Assembly (NCBI RefSeq): GCF_900172335.1
Contig: NZ_FWFX01000017.1
Location: 20,416 to 84,415, forward strand
Reading direction: 5' to 3'
DNA from: Roseovarius albus
GTDB lineage: Bacteria; Pseudomonadota; Alphaproteobacteria; Rhodobacterales; Rhodobacteraceae
Length of the DNA stretch: 64,000 bases
Shown here: piece after piece, positions 44,477-54,155 of the stretch
How the letters are laid out: every line of letters begins with the position of its first letter
Numbering within the stretch: position 1 is the first letter of the stretch
The notes under the pieces: model-generated
What the model was told of the DNA's origin: nothing
The model's database searches: none
The model's input: the letters and a program-made list of their open reading frames with translations, nothing else
Translations under genes and position numbers: made by a program

Positions 44477-44892
44477 GGTGATAAGATACGATTCTCTGAC
44501 GTGGCTGCAATCTTATAAGGTATTTAACAAGAGGAAACCTTTCCACGGTTCCTGTGGATAAACTTGGAGATAAGTTTCCCGGATCGGCTAATTCTCGTTG
44601 TAAATGGGTGGTTTTATGCAGTTGCCTAAAAATTAGGCAAATTGCTAAGATGTTGAAAAGTAACAGGTAAATTTCTTCCATCAAGCAATCCACTGAAAAC
44701 ATTACGATTTTTGTAACTCTTATGTGAAGGAAGGGCCGAAAGTGCAAAACTTTCCTGCCTGCGGACGAAATCTTACCGGCCAAAGACAAAAATGAGTTGG
44801 GATATGGGCGGTTAACGGATGTGGCTATGAAGCGTTGATTGTCGTGTATGTGGATTATGCGAAAGGGTAGGATTTGGGTAAATTCTGCCAGT
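44477..44892. other. Intergenic region with DnaA-box-like sites and a palindrome
   Basis: This AT-rich stretch of 416 bp, between two genes on the same strand, holds no convincing gene. It has TGTGGATAA (44553-44561), which is the reverse complement of the DnaA box TTATCCACA. A one-mismatch relative TGTGGATTA lies near 44849. A perfect 8-bp inverted repeat with a 3-bp spacer, TTGCCTAAAAATTAGGCAA, is at 44622-44640, possibly an operator. Confidence 0.45.
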
Positions 44893-45846
44893 CTAGCACA
44901 GCACAAATCCAATGTAGGCAATGTAAAGACCGGATAACACCGCCCCCCATGTGCGGCCAATGTCTTTACTCATGAATACAAACGGGATGAGCATCAAAGA
45001 CGCTGCAAGCATCACCCACAAATCAAATTCTAGGAAGCTCTCCGCGACGGGAATATTTCCTATCACCGAAGTCACCCCAATGATGGCCAGCAGGTTGAAC
45101 ATGTTCGAGCCGATGACATTGCCAAGGGCGACGTCGGCTTGTTTGCGCAAGGCGGCCATCACGGTCGTAGCAAGTTCTGGAAGGGAGGTGCCAAGGGCTA
45201 CGAGCGTCAAGCCGATCACCGAATCGCTGATCCCGAAAGAGCGCGCGATAATAGAGGCATTATCCACCAATAGGTCGGCGCCAAGTGGAAGCCCAATCAG
45301 GCCGAGGATGAGAAAAGTACTGATCTGCCACCATGGCATGTCTGGATCAGCCCCTTCGATATCTTCTTCATCTTCGCAGTTGGCCACACAATTTCGACGA
45401 TGCCGTCGGGCTTCGCGCATGGCATCACCCAGTACATAGGTCAGAGCCGCAAGTAGAACGACACCGGCGAAGAAGTCAAAAGTGCCACGGAAAGCCAGCC
45501 CGATGAACAGCAGCGAAGCTCCGATCATCGTGAGATAGTTTTTGCGCGTATCACATTCGCTGGTGTGTAAGCCAGAAATCAGTGCAGGTACGCCCAGAAC
45601 CAACAAGATATTGGCGGTATTCGATCCGACCACGTTGCCCAGCGCTAGTCCCGGTTTGTTGTCCATGACAGCGTTGACCGAAATCAGCAGCTCAGGGGCC
45701 GATGTGCCAAATGCAACGATCGTAAGGCTGACAATCAATGCGGGAATGCCCATGCGCAGGCTCAAGTTCACAGCACCTTTAACCAGAGCATCCCCACCCA
45801 AAAGCAGGATGAAGAGACCCAGACCTGTGAGAAACCATGGGATCAT
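44893..45846 (-). CDS. Calcium/sodium antiporter, CaCA family (YrbG-like)
   Basis: This 317-residue inner-membrane protein has ten or so helices in two inverted halves. Each half carries an alpha-repeat: GTSAPELLIS with GSNTANILLVLG in the first, and GTSLPELATT with GSNMFNLLAIIG in the second. These bind the exchanged ions. A short acidic cytoplasmic loop (EDEEDIEG) divides the halves. A small zinc-ribbon membrane protein gene upstream overlaps its start by four bases. Confidence 0.93.
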   Translation of the reverse strand: MIPWFLTGLGLFILLLGGDALVKGAVNLSLRMGIPALIVSLTIVAFGTSAPELLISVNAVMDNKPGLALGNVVGSNTANILLVLGVPALISGLHTSECDTRKNYLTMIGASLLFIGLAFRGTFDFFAGVVLLAALTYVLGDAMREARRHRRNCVANCEDEEDIEGADPDMPWWQISTFLILGLIGLPLGADLLVDNASIIARSFGISDSVIGLTLVALGTSLPELATTVMAALRKQADVALGNVIGSNMFNLLAIIGVTSVIGNIPVAESFLEFDLWVMLAASLMLIPFVFMSKDIGRTWGAVLSGLYIAYIGFVLC

Positions 45847-46025
45847 TTACGCTTGCCTTTCTTGCAGGCGCAGGGGCCTTTTCCGAGTTTGAACCGCCCG
45901 CAATCAGGACAACGTTTTGAGGCCAGCTTTTGCTGTCCCGGAAACCTGAGCCGGCCAAACATGGCCAACACACCCATGAAGATTAAAAAGAGAAAGACAA
46001 TTTTGATCACCACGTCAGAGCCCAT
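45843..46025 (-). CDS. Small membrane protein with Cys-rich tail
   Basis: This 60-residue protein has one membrane helix (VVIKIVFLFLIFMGVLAMFG) and a cytoplasmic basic tail with CPDCG and CAC, three or four Cys that could bind zinc. The ATG at 46025 lies inside the end of the S49 peptidase gene (11-bp overlap). An upstream in-frame ATG (46067) would add 14 residues unlike a membrane protein start. Its stop overlaps the antiporter start (ATGA). Function unknown. Confidence 0.7.
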   Translation of the reverse strand: MGSDVVIKIVFLFLIFMGVLAMFGRLRFPGQQKLASKRCPDCGRFKLGKGPCACKKGKRK

Positions 46026-46809
46026 AGCGCGCGTAATCTGCACGCTCCTCAATTGTGGTGATGGCATCTTGCATCATCGCGCTGCCAAAACGTTGCAGCA
46101 AGCCACGTTTTTTTCCGTAGTTGGCAAATCGGACCTTGTCGCCGTAGATCGCTTTCATCTTGGGTTGTAGATGGGCAATGCCATCAACTAATCCCAGATC
46201 CATTGCTTTGCGGCCTAGCCAGAATTCCCCTGTAAAAAGGTCCTGTTTGCTGTTGAGCTTTGTACCCCGACGTTCTCGGACCTGCAGCGTGAAGTTGGTG
46301 TGCAAATCCCCCAAGATACCTTTGAGACGTTCAACGTCTTCTTTTTTCTCAGGCAGAAACGGATCCAACATGCTTTTCGATTTAACCGATGTATGCACGC
46401 GCCGTTCAATGCCTTGGCGGGCCAAAAACACATGCGCACCGAAACTGGAGGAGATCACGCCGATGGACCCAATGACCGAGCTTTCATCAACCCAGATCTG
46501 ATCGGCCGCAGTTGCCAGCCAATAGCCTCCAGAGGCGGCCACATCCTCAACAAAGGCGTGAACTGGAACCGATTTCTCATTTGCCAGCCGTCGAATACGG
46601 GCCGCGATCAAAGAGGATTGAACTGGTGACCCGCCTGGCGAGTTGATGATCAATGCCACTGCCGCGGGCTTTTTGCGCTTGAATGCCTTCTCGATCAGCG
46701 GGGCTATGCCCTCATCGTTCAGGGCGCGGCCACCTGTGCCGATGGTGCCGGACAGTCGAATAACCGCGACCAGCGGCGGGCGCTTTTTGAAGGGAAACCA
46801 GTTCTTCAT
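46015..46809 (-). CDS. S49 family serine peptidase (SohB/SppA-like)
   Basis: This 264-residue protein is of the short, single-domain type of signal-peptide peptidase. The nucleophile is Ser93 in VAASGGYWLA, and the general base is one of the Lys residues in SVKSKS (143-145). NSPGGSP (56-62) forms the oxyanion region. It is likely held at the membrane by its N-terminus and degrades signal-peptide remnants or damaged membrane proteins. It overlaps the following small membrane protein gene. Confidence 0.9.
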   Translation of the reverse strand: MKNWFPFKKRPPLVAVIRLSGTIGTGGRALNDEGIAPLIEKAFKRKKPAAVALIINSPGGSPVQSSLIAARIRRLANEKSVPVHAFVEDVAASGGYWLATAADQIWVDESSVIGSIGVISSSFGAHVFLARQGIERRVHTSVKSKSMLDPFLPEKKEDVERLKGILGDLHTNFTLQVRERRGTKLNSKQDLFTGEFWLGRKAMDLGLVDGIAHLQPKMKAIYGDKVRFANYGKKRGLLQRFGSAMMQDAITTIEERADYARYGL

Positions 46810-46921
46810 ATCGCCGATGTAGAATGCGTTGCCGCTTCAGACAAGGCAACAAGGGGCAGGTTCTTTGTAGTTTGACCAAAAAGTTACGTTTGATGGGCAA
46901 ATAAGTCACGCTGGGTTGGTG

Positions 46922-47683
46922 TCAGCTTTTCAGGCGATAACCCGTCTTGAAAATGAACCAGACAATCCCAAGGCAGATGCCAGAGAAGATCACCACTGCC
47001 AGCGCACTAAGCGCGATAGGCACATCGGCCACGCCAAAGAATGACCAGCGGAACCCTGAGATTAGATAAACGATGGGGTTAAACAGCGTGATTTTCTGCC
47101 ACAATGGTGGCAGCATAGAGACAGAATAGAATGAACCGCCCAAGAACACCAAGGGTGTGATGACCAAGAGTGGGATCAATTGGAGCTGCTGAAAGTTTTC
47201 GGACCAGATTCCAATGATGAACCCAAACAGCGAGAATGAGATACAGATCATCACTAGAAATGCCAGCATTGCGATAGGGTGTTTTATGTCCAGATCGACA
47301 AAGAAATTCGCGGTGATCAAGATCACAACGCCGACAAACAGCGCTTTGGTGGCCGCCGCTCCGACATAGCCCAACACAATCTCCAAAAAATTCACCGGGG
47401 CTGAAAGAACCTCAAAAATCGTGCCGATGAATTTCGGGAAATAGATACCGAAGGAGGCATTGCTGAGCGCCTGCGTCATAACGCTGAGCATGATCAGACC
47501 GGGCACGATGAACGCGCCATAAGACACACCATCCACTTCGGCAATGCGACTGCCAATCGCGGCACCGAAGACGACGAAATAGAGCGAGGTGGAAATCACC
47601 GGCGACAGAAAACTTTCCATCAATGTGCGGAAAAACCGCTTCATCTCATAGGCGTAGATGGCCCAAACCGCATAAAAGTTCAT
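46922..47683 (-). CDS. ABC-2 type transporter permease
   Basis: This 253-residue permease has six membrane helices and the ABC-2 architecture of YadH/NodJ-type exporters ([10 protein letters not shown] at the N-terminal amphipathic region, [10 protein letters not shown], and [13 protein letters not shown]). It overlaps the upstream ATP-binding gene by four bases (ATGA). Two copies of each protein should form an exporter; the cargo is unknown. Confidence 0.92.
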   Translation of the reverse strand: MNFYAVWAIYAYEMKRFFRTLMESFLSPVISTSLYFVVFGAAIGSRIAEVDGVSYGAFIVPGLIMLSVMTQALSNASFGIYFPKFIGTIFEVLSAPVNFLEIVLGYVGAAATKALFVGVVILITANFFVDLDIKHPIAMLAFLVMICISFSLFGFIIGIWSENFQQLQLIPLLVITPLVFLGGSFYSVSMLPPLWQKITLFNPIVYLISGFRWSFFGVADVPIALSALAVVIFSGICLGIVWFIFKTGYRLKS

Positions 47684-48606
47684 GCCATTTCCTCCTTGAC
47701 CAGATCGACGAATATCTCTTCGAGGCTGGATTGACTGGTGTGAATGTCGTGCAGGGCAATGCCTTCTTTTGCCAACGTATGTAGCAAGCGCGTGATGCCG
47801 GTGCGTTTTTGCGTATCATATTGATACGTCAGGTTAAGGCCCTCTGGGCAAAGCTCAAGCTCATAGTCTTTGAGCGCATCCGGAATTTTCGACACCGGCT
47901 CGTTCAATTCGATGCGCAAGGTCTTGCGCCCCAGACGTTTCATCAGCGCTTCTTTGTCTTCGACCAATAAGATCTCGCCCTTGCTGATCACGGCGATGCG
48001 GTCGGCGATGGCCTCGGCCTCTTCGATATAGTGTGTCGTTAGAATGATTGTTACGCCATGAGATTTAAGATCTTCGACTACTTCCCACATGTCGCGCCGC
48101 AATTCGACATCTACACCAGCGGTCGGTTCATCCAGAAATAGCACGCGCGGTTCATGTACCAGCGCTTTGGCTATCAAAACACGGCGCTTCATTCCCCCGG
48201 ACAATTCGCGAATGCGATTATCGCGTTTGTCCCAAAGTGAAAGCTGGCGCAGAATTTTCTCGAGCAAAGCGTCATCACGGCCCTTACCAAAAAGCCCGCG
48301 CGAAAATCGAACAGTGTTCATGACCTTTTCAAACGGTTCTAACGCCAGTTCTTGTGGAACCAACCCGATCATCGAGCGCGTTTCGCGGTACCCCGATTGA
48401 ATATCGTGTCCACCAACTTTGGCACTACCACCAGTTGGCGTAGTGATGCCGCAAAGTGCAGAAATCAAAGTAGTTTTGCCCGCACCGTTGGGGCCGAGCA
48501 GGGCCAGGATCTCGCCCTCTTCGATGGCAAGATTGATTCCCCTTAGCGCTTGAAAGCCGTCATTATAGGTTTTTTGCAGGTTTTGGACATCAACGATGGG
48601 CGGCAT
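47680..48606 (-). CDS. ABC transporter ATP-binding protein for the ABC-2 exporter
   Basis: This ATPase (308 residues from the ATG at 48606) has Walker [10 protein letters not shown], signature LSGGMKRR, Walker [12 protein letters not shown] and H-loop LTTHY, all of the YadG/CcmA drug- or polysaccharide-export type. Its C-terminal 80 residues form the usual extra domain of this group. Longer starts at 48618 and 48651 are possible. It is paired with the permease gene just downstream. Confidence 0.92.
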   Translation of the reverse strand: MPPIVDVQNLQKTYNDGFQALRGINLAIEEGEILALLGPNGAGKTTLISALCGITTPTGGSAKVGGHDIQSGYRETRSMIGLVPQELALEPFEKVMNTVRFSRGLFGKGRDDALLEKILRQLSLWDKRDNRIRELSGGMKRRVLIAKALVHEPRVLFLDEPTAGVDVELRRDMWEVVEDLKSHGVTIILTTHYIEEAEAIADRIAVISKGEILLVEDKEALMKRLGRKTLRIELNEPVSKIPDALKDYELELCPEGLNLTYQYDTQKRTGITRLLHTLAKEGIALHDIHTSQSSLEEIFVDLVKEEMA

Positions 48607-48700
48607 GTGTCTCTCCATTTCGTCGGGGGACACTATGCGAAGTTGCAACAAGGTGAAATGGTGAAAAATTGCCGAACCAACCCTGCGCTATTGCACAGGA

Positions 48701-49204
48701 TCAACTAATCAGCCGGTTGAGCCAACCTTTCCGTTCGGCATCCTCTTCAGAGTCATGTTCTTTTGGGCCTTCGATTATCTCTTCCAGATTTGTGAAGAAG
48801 CGATCAGCCATTTTCTTGGCGAAACCATCGACGATGCGACTGCCGAGTTGCGCAATCTTTCCGCCGACTTTTGCTTCTACGTCATAAGTCAAAAGCGTTC
48901 CGTCTTCGGTGTCAGACAAGTGAACCTTGGCTGCGCCTTTTGCGTGACCCGCTGCCCCCCCCTTGCCTTCGCCAGTCAAGGTAATTGATTCTTGCTCCAC
49001 AATGTCTGAGAAAGTGACGATACCCCGGAAAGTTGCCTTCACCGGACCCACCTTCTGTTGAACGGTTGCGTCAAAACCGTCTTCGACGCTGCCGGTCAAC
49101 TCTTGAGTGCCGTGAACGCAGGCTTTCAAAACCTCGGGATTTTGCAGCGCGGCCCACACAATACTACGCGCAGCGTGAATTTCGCGTTCACCGTTCATTT
49201 GCAT
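48701..49204 (-). CDS. CoxG-like SRPBCC domain protein
   Basis: This 167-residue protein has a full CoxG/SRPBCC lipid-binding-like fold: EREIHAARSIVWAALQNPEVLKA at the start, then alternating strands (GPVKATFRGIVTF) and a final long helix. CoxG helps anchor or mature carbon-monoxide dehydrogenase in some species. No coxMSL genes are visible here, so the role is open. A short charged extension ends the protein. Confidence 0.85.
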   Translation of the reverse strand: MQMNGEREIHAARSIVWAALQNPEVLKACVHGTQELTGSVEDGFDATVQQKVGPVKATFRGIVTFSDIVEQESITLTGEGKGGAAGHAKGAAKVHLSDTEDGTLLTYDVEAKVGGKIAQLGSRIVDGFAKKMADRFFTNLEEIIEGPKEHDSEEDAERKGWLNRLIS

Positions 49205-49380
49205 GTTTGGATACTCCGTCTGCTGTTGGCCTATACTTACGTTATGGTTTGAGCCTCGCCAAGCTGTCTTAAGAAGAGCAGTGTTTTGCTAGGACAAGTC
49301 TCCTCTTGGACTTAGCCAGAACTCCGACTATCTATGCGGCTTGCCGATTGAAGCATTTCAGATCTTACAGGACGCGGACC

Positions 49381-49857
49381 ATGGCCAAGCCAAAAGAAAA
49401 CCCAAACTACAAGGTCATCGCCGAGAACCGACGGGCGCGGTATGATTATGCGATTGAGGATGACATCGAATGTGGTGTGATCTTGCAAGGATCCGAAGTG
49501 AAATCACTTCGCGAAAACAGTGCCAACATCGCCGAAAGTTACGCCACGGTTGATGACGGGGAATTGTGGCTGATCAACTCCTATATTGCGCCATACGAGC
49601 AGGCGAAAATGTTTCCGCACGAGGAAAAGCGCCGACGTAAGCTTCTGGTGTCTAAGAAAGAGTTGTCAAATCTGTGGCAAGCGACAGAACGGAAAGGCAT
49701 GACGTTAGTGCCGCTGGTGCTCTACTTCAATCATAAGGGTTTGGCCAAACTCAAGATTGGCATCGCCAAGGGTAAAAAGACCCACGACAAGCGCGCGAAT
49801 GAGGCCAAACGCGATTGGGGCCGCCAAAAGCAGCGCCTGCTTCGCCACGGGGAATAG
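49381..49857 (+). CDS. smpB: SsrA-binding protein
   Basis: This 158-residue protein binds tmRNA and brings it to stalled ribosomes in trans-translation. It has the family motifs [37 protein letters not shown], and the basic tail [15 protein letters not shown] that follows the mRNA path. The ATG at 49381 is chosen over an upstream one in frame because it starts at the known family N-terminus ([12 protein letters not shown]). Confidence 0.97.
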   Translation: MAKPKENPNYKVIAENRRARYDYAIEDDIECGVILQGSEVKSLRENSANIAESYATVDDGELWLINSYIAPYEQAKMFPHEEKRRRKLLVSKKELSNLWQATERKGMTLVPLVLYFNHKGLAKLKIGIAKGKKTHDKRANEAKRDWGRQKQRLLRHGE

Positions 49858-49972
49858 CGCCGTATTTTTTCCTTATCTGTGTTGTAGAACCCCTGCTAAT
49901 CTGAAGAAGTAACAGAGGCAGGGATGGGTTCACATCGCCCACCCGTGAAGAAAAAGAGCAGGAGGTTTTCCC

Positions 49973-50248
49973 ATGGAGTTGATTCTCAATCTGATCGCCG
50001 GTGCGTTGGGCGGCAACGTTGCAGGCAGCATTTTGAAGAAATACGATCTGGGCACGTTGGGCAATTCATTGGCTGGAATTCTGGGCGGCGGATTGGGTGG
50101 CCAATTACTGTCGATGATCGGTGTCGGTGGTGCTGCCGCAGGTGGTAGCATGGTCATGGATATCATCGGCAGCTTAGCCACGGGCGGCGTCGGTGGCGCA
50201 GTGGTGATGGTGATCATCGGTGTCATTAAGAAGGCGCTGGTCAAATAA
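49973..50248 (+). CDS. Small glycine-rich membrane protein
   Basis: This 91-residue protein is strongly hydrophobic and Gly/Ala/Leu-rich, with two or three possible membrane helices joined by GGGLGG and GGAAAGGS turns. It resembles bacterial 'glycine zipper' membrane proteins. AGGAGG lies just before the ATG. The role is unknown. Confidence 0.65.
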   Translation: MELILNLIAGALGGNVAGSILKKYDLGTLGNSLAGILGGGLGGQLLSMIGVGGAAAGGSMVMDIIGSLATGGVGGAVVMVIIGVIKKALVK

Positions 50249-50351
50249 CTGCCGATTTGGTGCGAATTCGCAGGTCTCTGCAGGGGGCCTGCTCTTGCTC
50301 TTAAGGGGGCATGGTTGTAGGTCAGGGCCTGATCTTTAAATGAGAATCTCA

Positions 50352-51212
50352 ATGGCCCAGGATGATCCTAAAACACTCGTTTCGACCAGCTGGCTGGCCG
50401 ATCACCTGAAAGACCCTGACCTGCGCATTCTGGACGGGACGTGGTTCATGCCCTCTGAGGGGCGTGATGGTCGTAGTGAATTCGAAGCTGGCCATATCCC
50501 AAATGCGCGTTTTTTCGACATTGATGAGATCAGCGATCTGCGCTCGGACCTGCCACATATGGTGCCGCCGGTCGAAAAATTCATGTCGCGGATGCGGGCG
50601 ATGGGCGTGGGCGATGGCCATCAGGTGGTGGTCTATGATGCGCACGGGTTGTTCTCGGCGGCGCGGGTTTGGTGGTTGTTCCGCCTGATGGGGCAGGAAA
50701 ACATCGCTGTGCTGGACGGTGGCCTGCCGAAATGGGTGGCCGAAGGGCATCCGGTTGACAACCAGCCGCCCGTGATTCGCGACCGGCATATGACCGTGAA
50801 ACAGCAGCATCAGATGGTGCGGGATGTTACGCAGGTGTCATCCGCCTCAAAACTCGGCGATCATGAAGTTCTGGATGCACGCGCACCGGGCCGCTTTGCG
50901 GGAACCGAGGCCGAGCCGCGTTCTGGAATTCGCAGTGGCCACATTCCGGGCGCGAAGAACGTGTTCTTCAAGACCCTGCTGAATGCTGATGGCACGATGA
51001 AAAACCCTGACGCTTTGCGCGCTGTGTTTGAGGCGGCGGGCGTTGACTTAAAAAAGCCCGTGATTACGTCTTGCGGCTCTGGTGTGACCGCTTCGGTGAT
51101 CAATCTGGCCTTGGAACGGATCGGCAAATCCGACCACGCATTATACGACGGCTCTTGGACGGAATGGGGGGCCTTCCCCACTTTGCCGATTGCCACCTCT
51201 GGAGATACCTGA
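50352..51212 (+). CDS. sseA: 3-mercaptopyruvate/thiosulfate sulfurtransferase
   Basis: This enzyme of about 286 residues has two rhodanese domains. The second holds the catalytic Cys in SCGSGVTA, whose loop (CGSGVT) is the mercaptopyruvate type. It moves sulfur from 3-mercaptopyruvate to thiols or cyanide. The ATG at 50352 fits the family start; an ATG 12 bases earlier is also possible. The stop overlaps the next gene (TGATG), an aminotransferase, which can produce mercaptopyruvate from cysteine, so the two may act in succession. Confidence 0.92.
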   Translation: MAQDDPKTLVSTSWLADHLKDPDLRILDGTWFMPSEGRDGRSEFEAGHIPNARFFDIDEISDLRSDLPHMVPPVEKFMSRMRAMGVGDGHQVVVYDAHGLFSAARVWWLFRLMGQENIAVLDGGLPKWVAEGHPVDNQPPVIRDRHMTVKQQHQMVRDVTQVSSASKLGDHEVLDARAPGRFAGTEAEPRSGIRSGHIPGAKNVFFKTLLNADGTMKNPDALRAVFEAAGVDLKKPVITSCGSGVTASVINLALERIGKSDHALYDGSWTEWGAFPTLPIATSGDT

Positions 51213-52396
51213 TGTTCAACACACTCACCCAGCAACCTGCTGACAAAATTCTGGCTCTGCTTGCGCTTTATCGTGACGATCCGCGTGATACTAAGATCGA
51301 TCTAGGCGTTGGCGTTTACAAAAATGCCGAAGGTGTCACGCCAATCATGCGCGCGGTCAAGGAAGCCGAACGTCGCTGGTGGGATGCGGAAGAGACCAAG
51401 GCTTATATTGGACTGGCGGGTGATCCGCAGTTTTCCGACGTAATGATCAATCTGGTGCTGGCCGATGCGGTCAAGCGCAATCAGGTGGCGGCTGTGGCTA
51501 CACCCGGTGGCACCGGCGCGGTGCGTCAGGCGTTCGAACTGATCAAGATGGCCAACCCGTCGGCACGTGTCTTTGTGTCGAACCCGACATGGCCAAATCA
51601 CCTGAGCATCCTGAAGCACCTGAATGTTGAAGCGGTCACTTACCGCTATTTTGACGAGGCCACAGGTGGCGTTGATTTTGATGGCATGGTCGAGGATCTG
51701 AGCGGGGCGCAGGCGGGTGATGTCGTGTTGCTGCACGGCTGCTGTCACAATCCAACTGGCGCCAACCTGACCCTGCCACAATGGCAGGCGGTCGTAGATC
51801 TGATGAACAGCAAGGGCCTGATCCCGATGGTCGACATCGCTTATCAGGGTTTTGGCGACGGTGTGGATGAAGATGCAGCGGCAACCCGTCTAGTGGCGTC
51901 AAGCTGCCCGGAAACGCTGATCGCGGCGAGCTGCTCGAAGAACTTTGGGATCTACCGCGAACGCACCGGCCTGTTGGTGGCAGTGTCTCAGGACGCCTCG
52001 GCTCAGGCCACCACACAGGGCAACCTCGCCTATCTTAACCGTCAGAACTATTCCTTTCCACCCGATCACGGCTCGCGTCTGGTGACCTTAGTGCTCAGCG
52101 ATGATGCCCTGCGCGCCGATTGGCTCGAAGAGTTGGAAGCCACCCGCTTGGGCATGCTGTCCCTGCGTCAGCAATTGGCGAATGAATTGCGTACGCTGTC
52201 AAACTCAGACCGTTTCGGTTTTGTCGCACAGCACCGCGGCATGTTCTCACGACTGGGTCTGAGCCCTGAGATCGTGGAGCGTCTGCGCGCGGATTACGCC
52301 ATTTATATGGTCGGCGACTCGCGTATCAATGTGGCGGGCCTGAATGCACAGACTGTGCCGGTTCTGGCGCGTGCCATCATCGAGGCGGGCGGTTAA
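51212..52396 (+). CDS. tyrB: Aromatic/aspartate amino acid aminotransferase (class I, PLP)
   Basis: This 394-residue enzyme matches the aspartate/tyrosine aminotransferase Ia group. The N-terminus is DPRDTKIDLGVGVYKN, then HGCCHNPTGANLT, VDIAYQGFGDG, and SCSKNFGIYRERTG with the PLP-binding Lys. The C-terminal GMFSRLGLS is also typical. It should interconvert aromatic amino acids or aspartate with their keto acids. The start is ATG 51212, overlapping the sseA stop. Confidence 0.92.
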   Translation: MFNTLTQQPADKILALLALYRDDPRDTKIDLGVGVYKNAEGVTPIMRAVKEAERRWWDAEETKAYIGLAGDPQFSDVMINLVLADAVKRNQVAAVATPGGTGAVRQAFELIKMANPSARVFVSNPTWPNHLSILKHLNVEAVTYRYFDEATGGVDFDGMVEDLSGAQAGDVVLLHGCCHNPTGANLTLPQWQAVVDLMNSKGLIPMVDIAYQGFGDGVDEDAAATRLVASSCPETLIAASCSKNFGIYRERTGLLVAVSQDASAQATTQGNLAYLNRQNYSFPPDHGSRLVTLVLSDDALRADWLEELEATRLGMLSLRQQLANELRTLSNSDRFGFVAQHRGMFSRLGLSPEIVERLRADYAIYMVGDSRINVAGLNAQTVPVLARAIIEAGG

Positions 52397-52425
52397 GCCC
52401 CCTTAGCGGATTAGAAAGGCCACGC

Positions 52426-53469
52426 ATGAGCCGGGTACAGATCATCACCGTCTCGGACGACGAGGCAGACCAGCGGCTGGACCGCTGGTTGCGCCGCAAG
52501 TTCGAGCATCTGTCGCAAATCCGCATCGAAAAGATGTGCCGCAAGGGCGAGCTGCGTGTCGACAGCGGCCGGGTCAAACCGGCAACGCGGCTGGAGGCGG
52601 GGCAGCAAGTCCGTGTTCCGCCCCTGCCGGATGCAGATAGCACGCCAGCGCGGCGGGACGAATATGTCAGCCCGGCTGATGCTAAGATGATCCAATCTTG
52701 TGTGATCTACCGTGACGATCATATCATTGCGCTGAACAAGCCTCCGGGTCTTCCGGTGCAGGGTGGGTCAAAGCAGACTCGTCATGTTGACGGGCTTTCC
52801 GCAGCCCTGCGGTTTGATTTGGATGAAAAACCGCGACTAGTACACCGGTTGGATAAGGACACCACCGGTGTTTTGCTATTGGCTCGAACACAGATTGCGG
52901 CCAAAGGTTTGACCGCAGCCTTCCGGCACCGTGATACGCGCAAGATTTATTGGGCGCTGGTTGCCGGGGTGCCAACACCTTATTTGGGTGAGATCAAAAC
53001 CGGTCTGGTTAAGGCTCCGGGGCACGGCAAGCAGGGTGAGGGTGAAAAAATGATCCCTGTGCATCTGCGCGATATTGAAGACACCCCTGGCGCAAAACGC
53101 GCGCATACACATTATGCGACTCTCTACCGTGTTGCGGGGCGTGCGTCTTGGGTTGCAATGGAGCCCATCACAGGCCGGACCCACCAGTTGCGCGCGCATA
53201 TGGCCGCGATCGGGCACCCGATTGTGGGCGACGGTAAATATGGTGGATCAAGTCAAGAAAACATGGGCGACGGTTGGGGCGCACAGTTGGGCGGTGTCAT
53301 CAGCAAGAAACTACACCTGCACGCTCGCAGCTTGGCGTTCCAACATCCGGTAACCCGCAAACAGATCACCGTGACGGCCTCGTTGCCCGACCATATGGCA
53401 CACAGTTGGGATACCTTTGGTTGGACTGAAGATTTGGCCGCTGATGACCCGTTTGAGAAACTGCAATGA
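52426..53469 (+). CDS. Pseudouridine synthase, RluA/RluC family
   Basis: This 347-residue enzyme has an N-terminal S4 RNA-binding domain (QRLDRWLRRKF, then LSQIRIEKMCRKGELRVD) and a catalytic domain with HRLDKDTTGVLLLAR, where the Asp is the catalytic residue, and ITGRTHQLRAH. This fits RluC-type enzymes that modify 23S rRNA. The stop overlaps the HAD-hydrolase gene (ATGA), making a three-gene operon with the ATP12-like gene. Confidence 0.93.
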   Translation: MSRVQIITVSDDEADQRLDRWLRRKFEHLSQIRIEKMCRKGELRVDSGRVKPATRLEAGQQVRVPPLPDADSTPARRDEYVSPADAKMIQSCVIYRDDHIIALNKPPGLPVQGGSKQTRHVDGLSAALRFDLDEKPRLVHRLDKDTTGVLLLARTQIAAKGLTAAFRHRDTRKIYWALVAGVPTPYLGEIKTGLVKAPGHGKQGEGEKMIPVHLRDIEDTPGAKRAHTHYATLYRVAGRASWVAMEPITGRTHQLRAHMAAIGHPIVGDGKYGGSSQENMGDGWGAQLGGVISKKLHLHARSLAFQHPVTRKQITVTASLPDHMAHSWDTFGWTEDLAADDPFEKLQ

Positions 53470-54155
53470 ACGCTCCGCTAAGATTGGCCGTTTTCGATAT
53501 GGACGGTACTCTGATGGACAGTCAGGACTTCATTGTTGAGGCGATGACGCGGGCCTTTGTTGATATGGGGCTGGATGTCCCGGCCCGCAGTGAAATTCTG
53601 AGCATCGTCGGCTTGTCGCTGTTCGAGGCGATTTCGCGCCTTAAGCCGAACCTCCCCGAGGACCGGGTCAGCGCGGCGTCCCAAAAATACAAAGACATGT
53701 TCATAAAGCTGCGCGCCGAGCGCGGCGGTGAAGCCAGCGCGCCACTTTATCCCGGTGCACGTCAGGCGCTGGAGGATCTGCACAAACGTGATGAGGTGTT
53801 GCTGGGTGTGGCCACCGGCAAGGCGATGCGTGGTGTTGATCATGCCTTTAAGGCGCATGATCTGGCTGGGTTCTTTGTGACGAAACAAACTGCAGACCTT
53901 CATCCGTCAAAGCCCCACCCCTCGATGCTGCTTTCCTGTCTCTCTGACACAGGCGCAGTCAAAGAGAATGCCGTGATGATTGGCGATACAAGCTTCGATA
54001 TCGAAATGGGTCGTGCCGCAGGGTTCCGCACCTTGGGTGTGACTTGGGGTTATCATTCGGAAAGCGCTTTACGGACAGCGGGCGCGGACATTCTAATCAG
54101 TGATTTTGCCGATGTGGTTGCAGCTTTGGATGAATTGTGGAGCGTGTCAGCATGA
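53466..54155 (+). CDS. HAD-family hydrolase (phosphoglycolate phosphatase-like)
   Basis: This 229-residue enzyme has HAD motif I FDMDGTLMDS, motif II in VATGK, motif III Lys in HPSKPHP and motif IV IGDTSFDIEMG. The cap is the helical C1 type, as in Gph-like phosphatases. Its substrate is unknown. It overlaps genes on both sides by four bases, so it is made with the pseudouridine synthase and the ATP12-like chaperone. Confidence 0.9.
   Translation: MNAPLRLAVFDMDGTLMDSQDFIVEAMTRAFVDMGLDVPARSEILSIVGLSLFEAISRLKPNLPEDRVSAASQKYKDMFIKLRAERGGEASAPLYPGARQALEDLHKRDEVLLGVATGKAMRGVDHAFKAHDLAGFFVTKQTADLHPSKPHPSMLLSCLSDTGAVKENAVMIGDTSFDIEMGRAAGFRTLGVTWGYHSESALRTAGADILISDFADVVAALDELWSVSA

Noticed and set aside
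44477..44892. Chromosomal origin of replication
   Set aside because: There are only one perfect and one near DnaA box, and no origin-type neighbouring genes.
44469..44960. 163-codon reverse frame between uvrC and the antiporter
   Set aside because: It overlaps the end of the antiporter gene and the start of uvrC and crosses AT-rich non-coding DNA; there is no domain pattern or good ribosome site.
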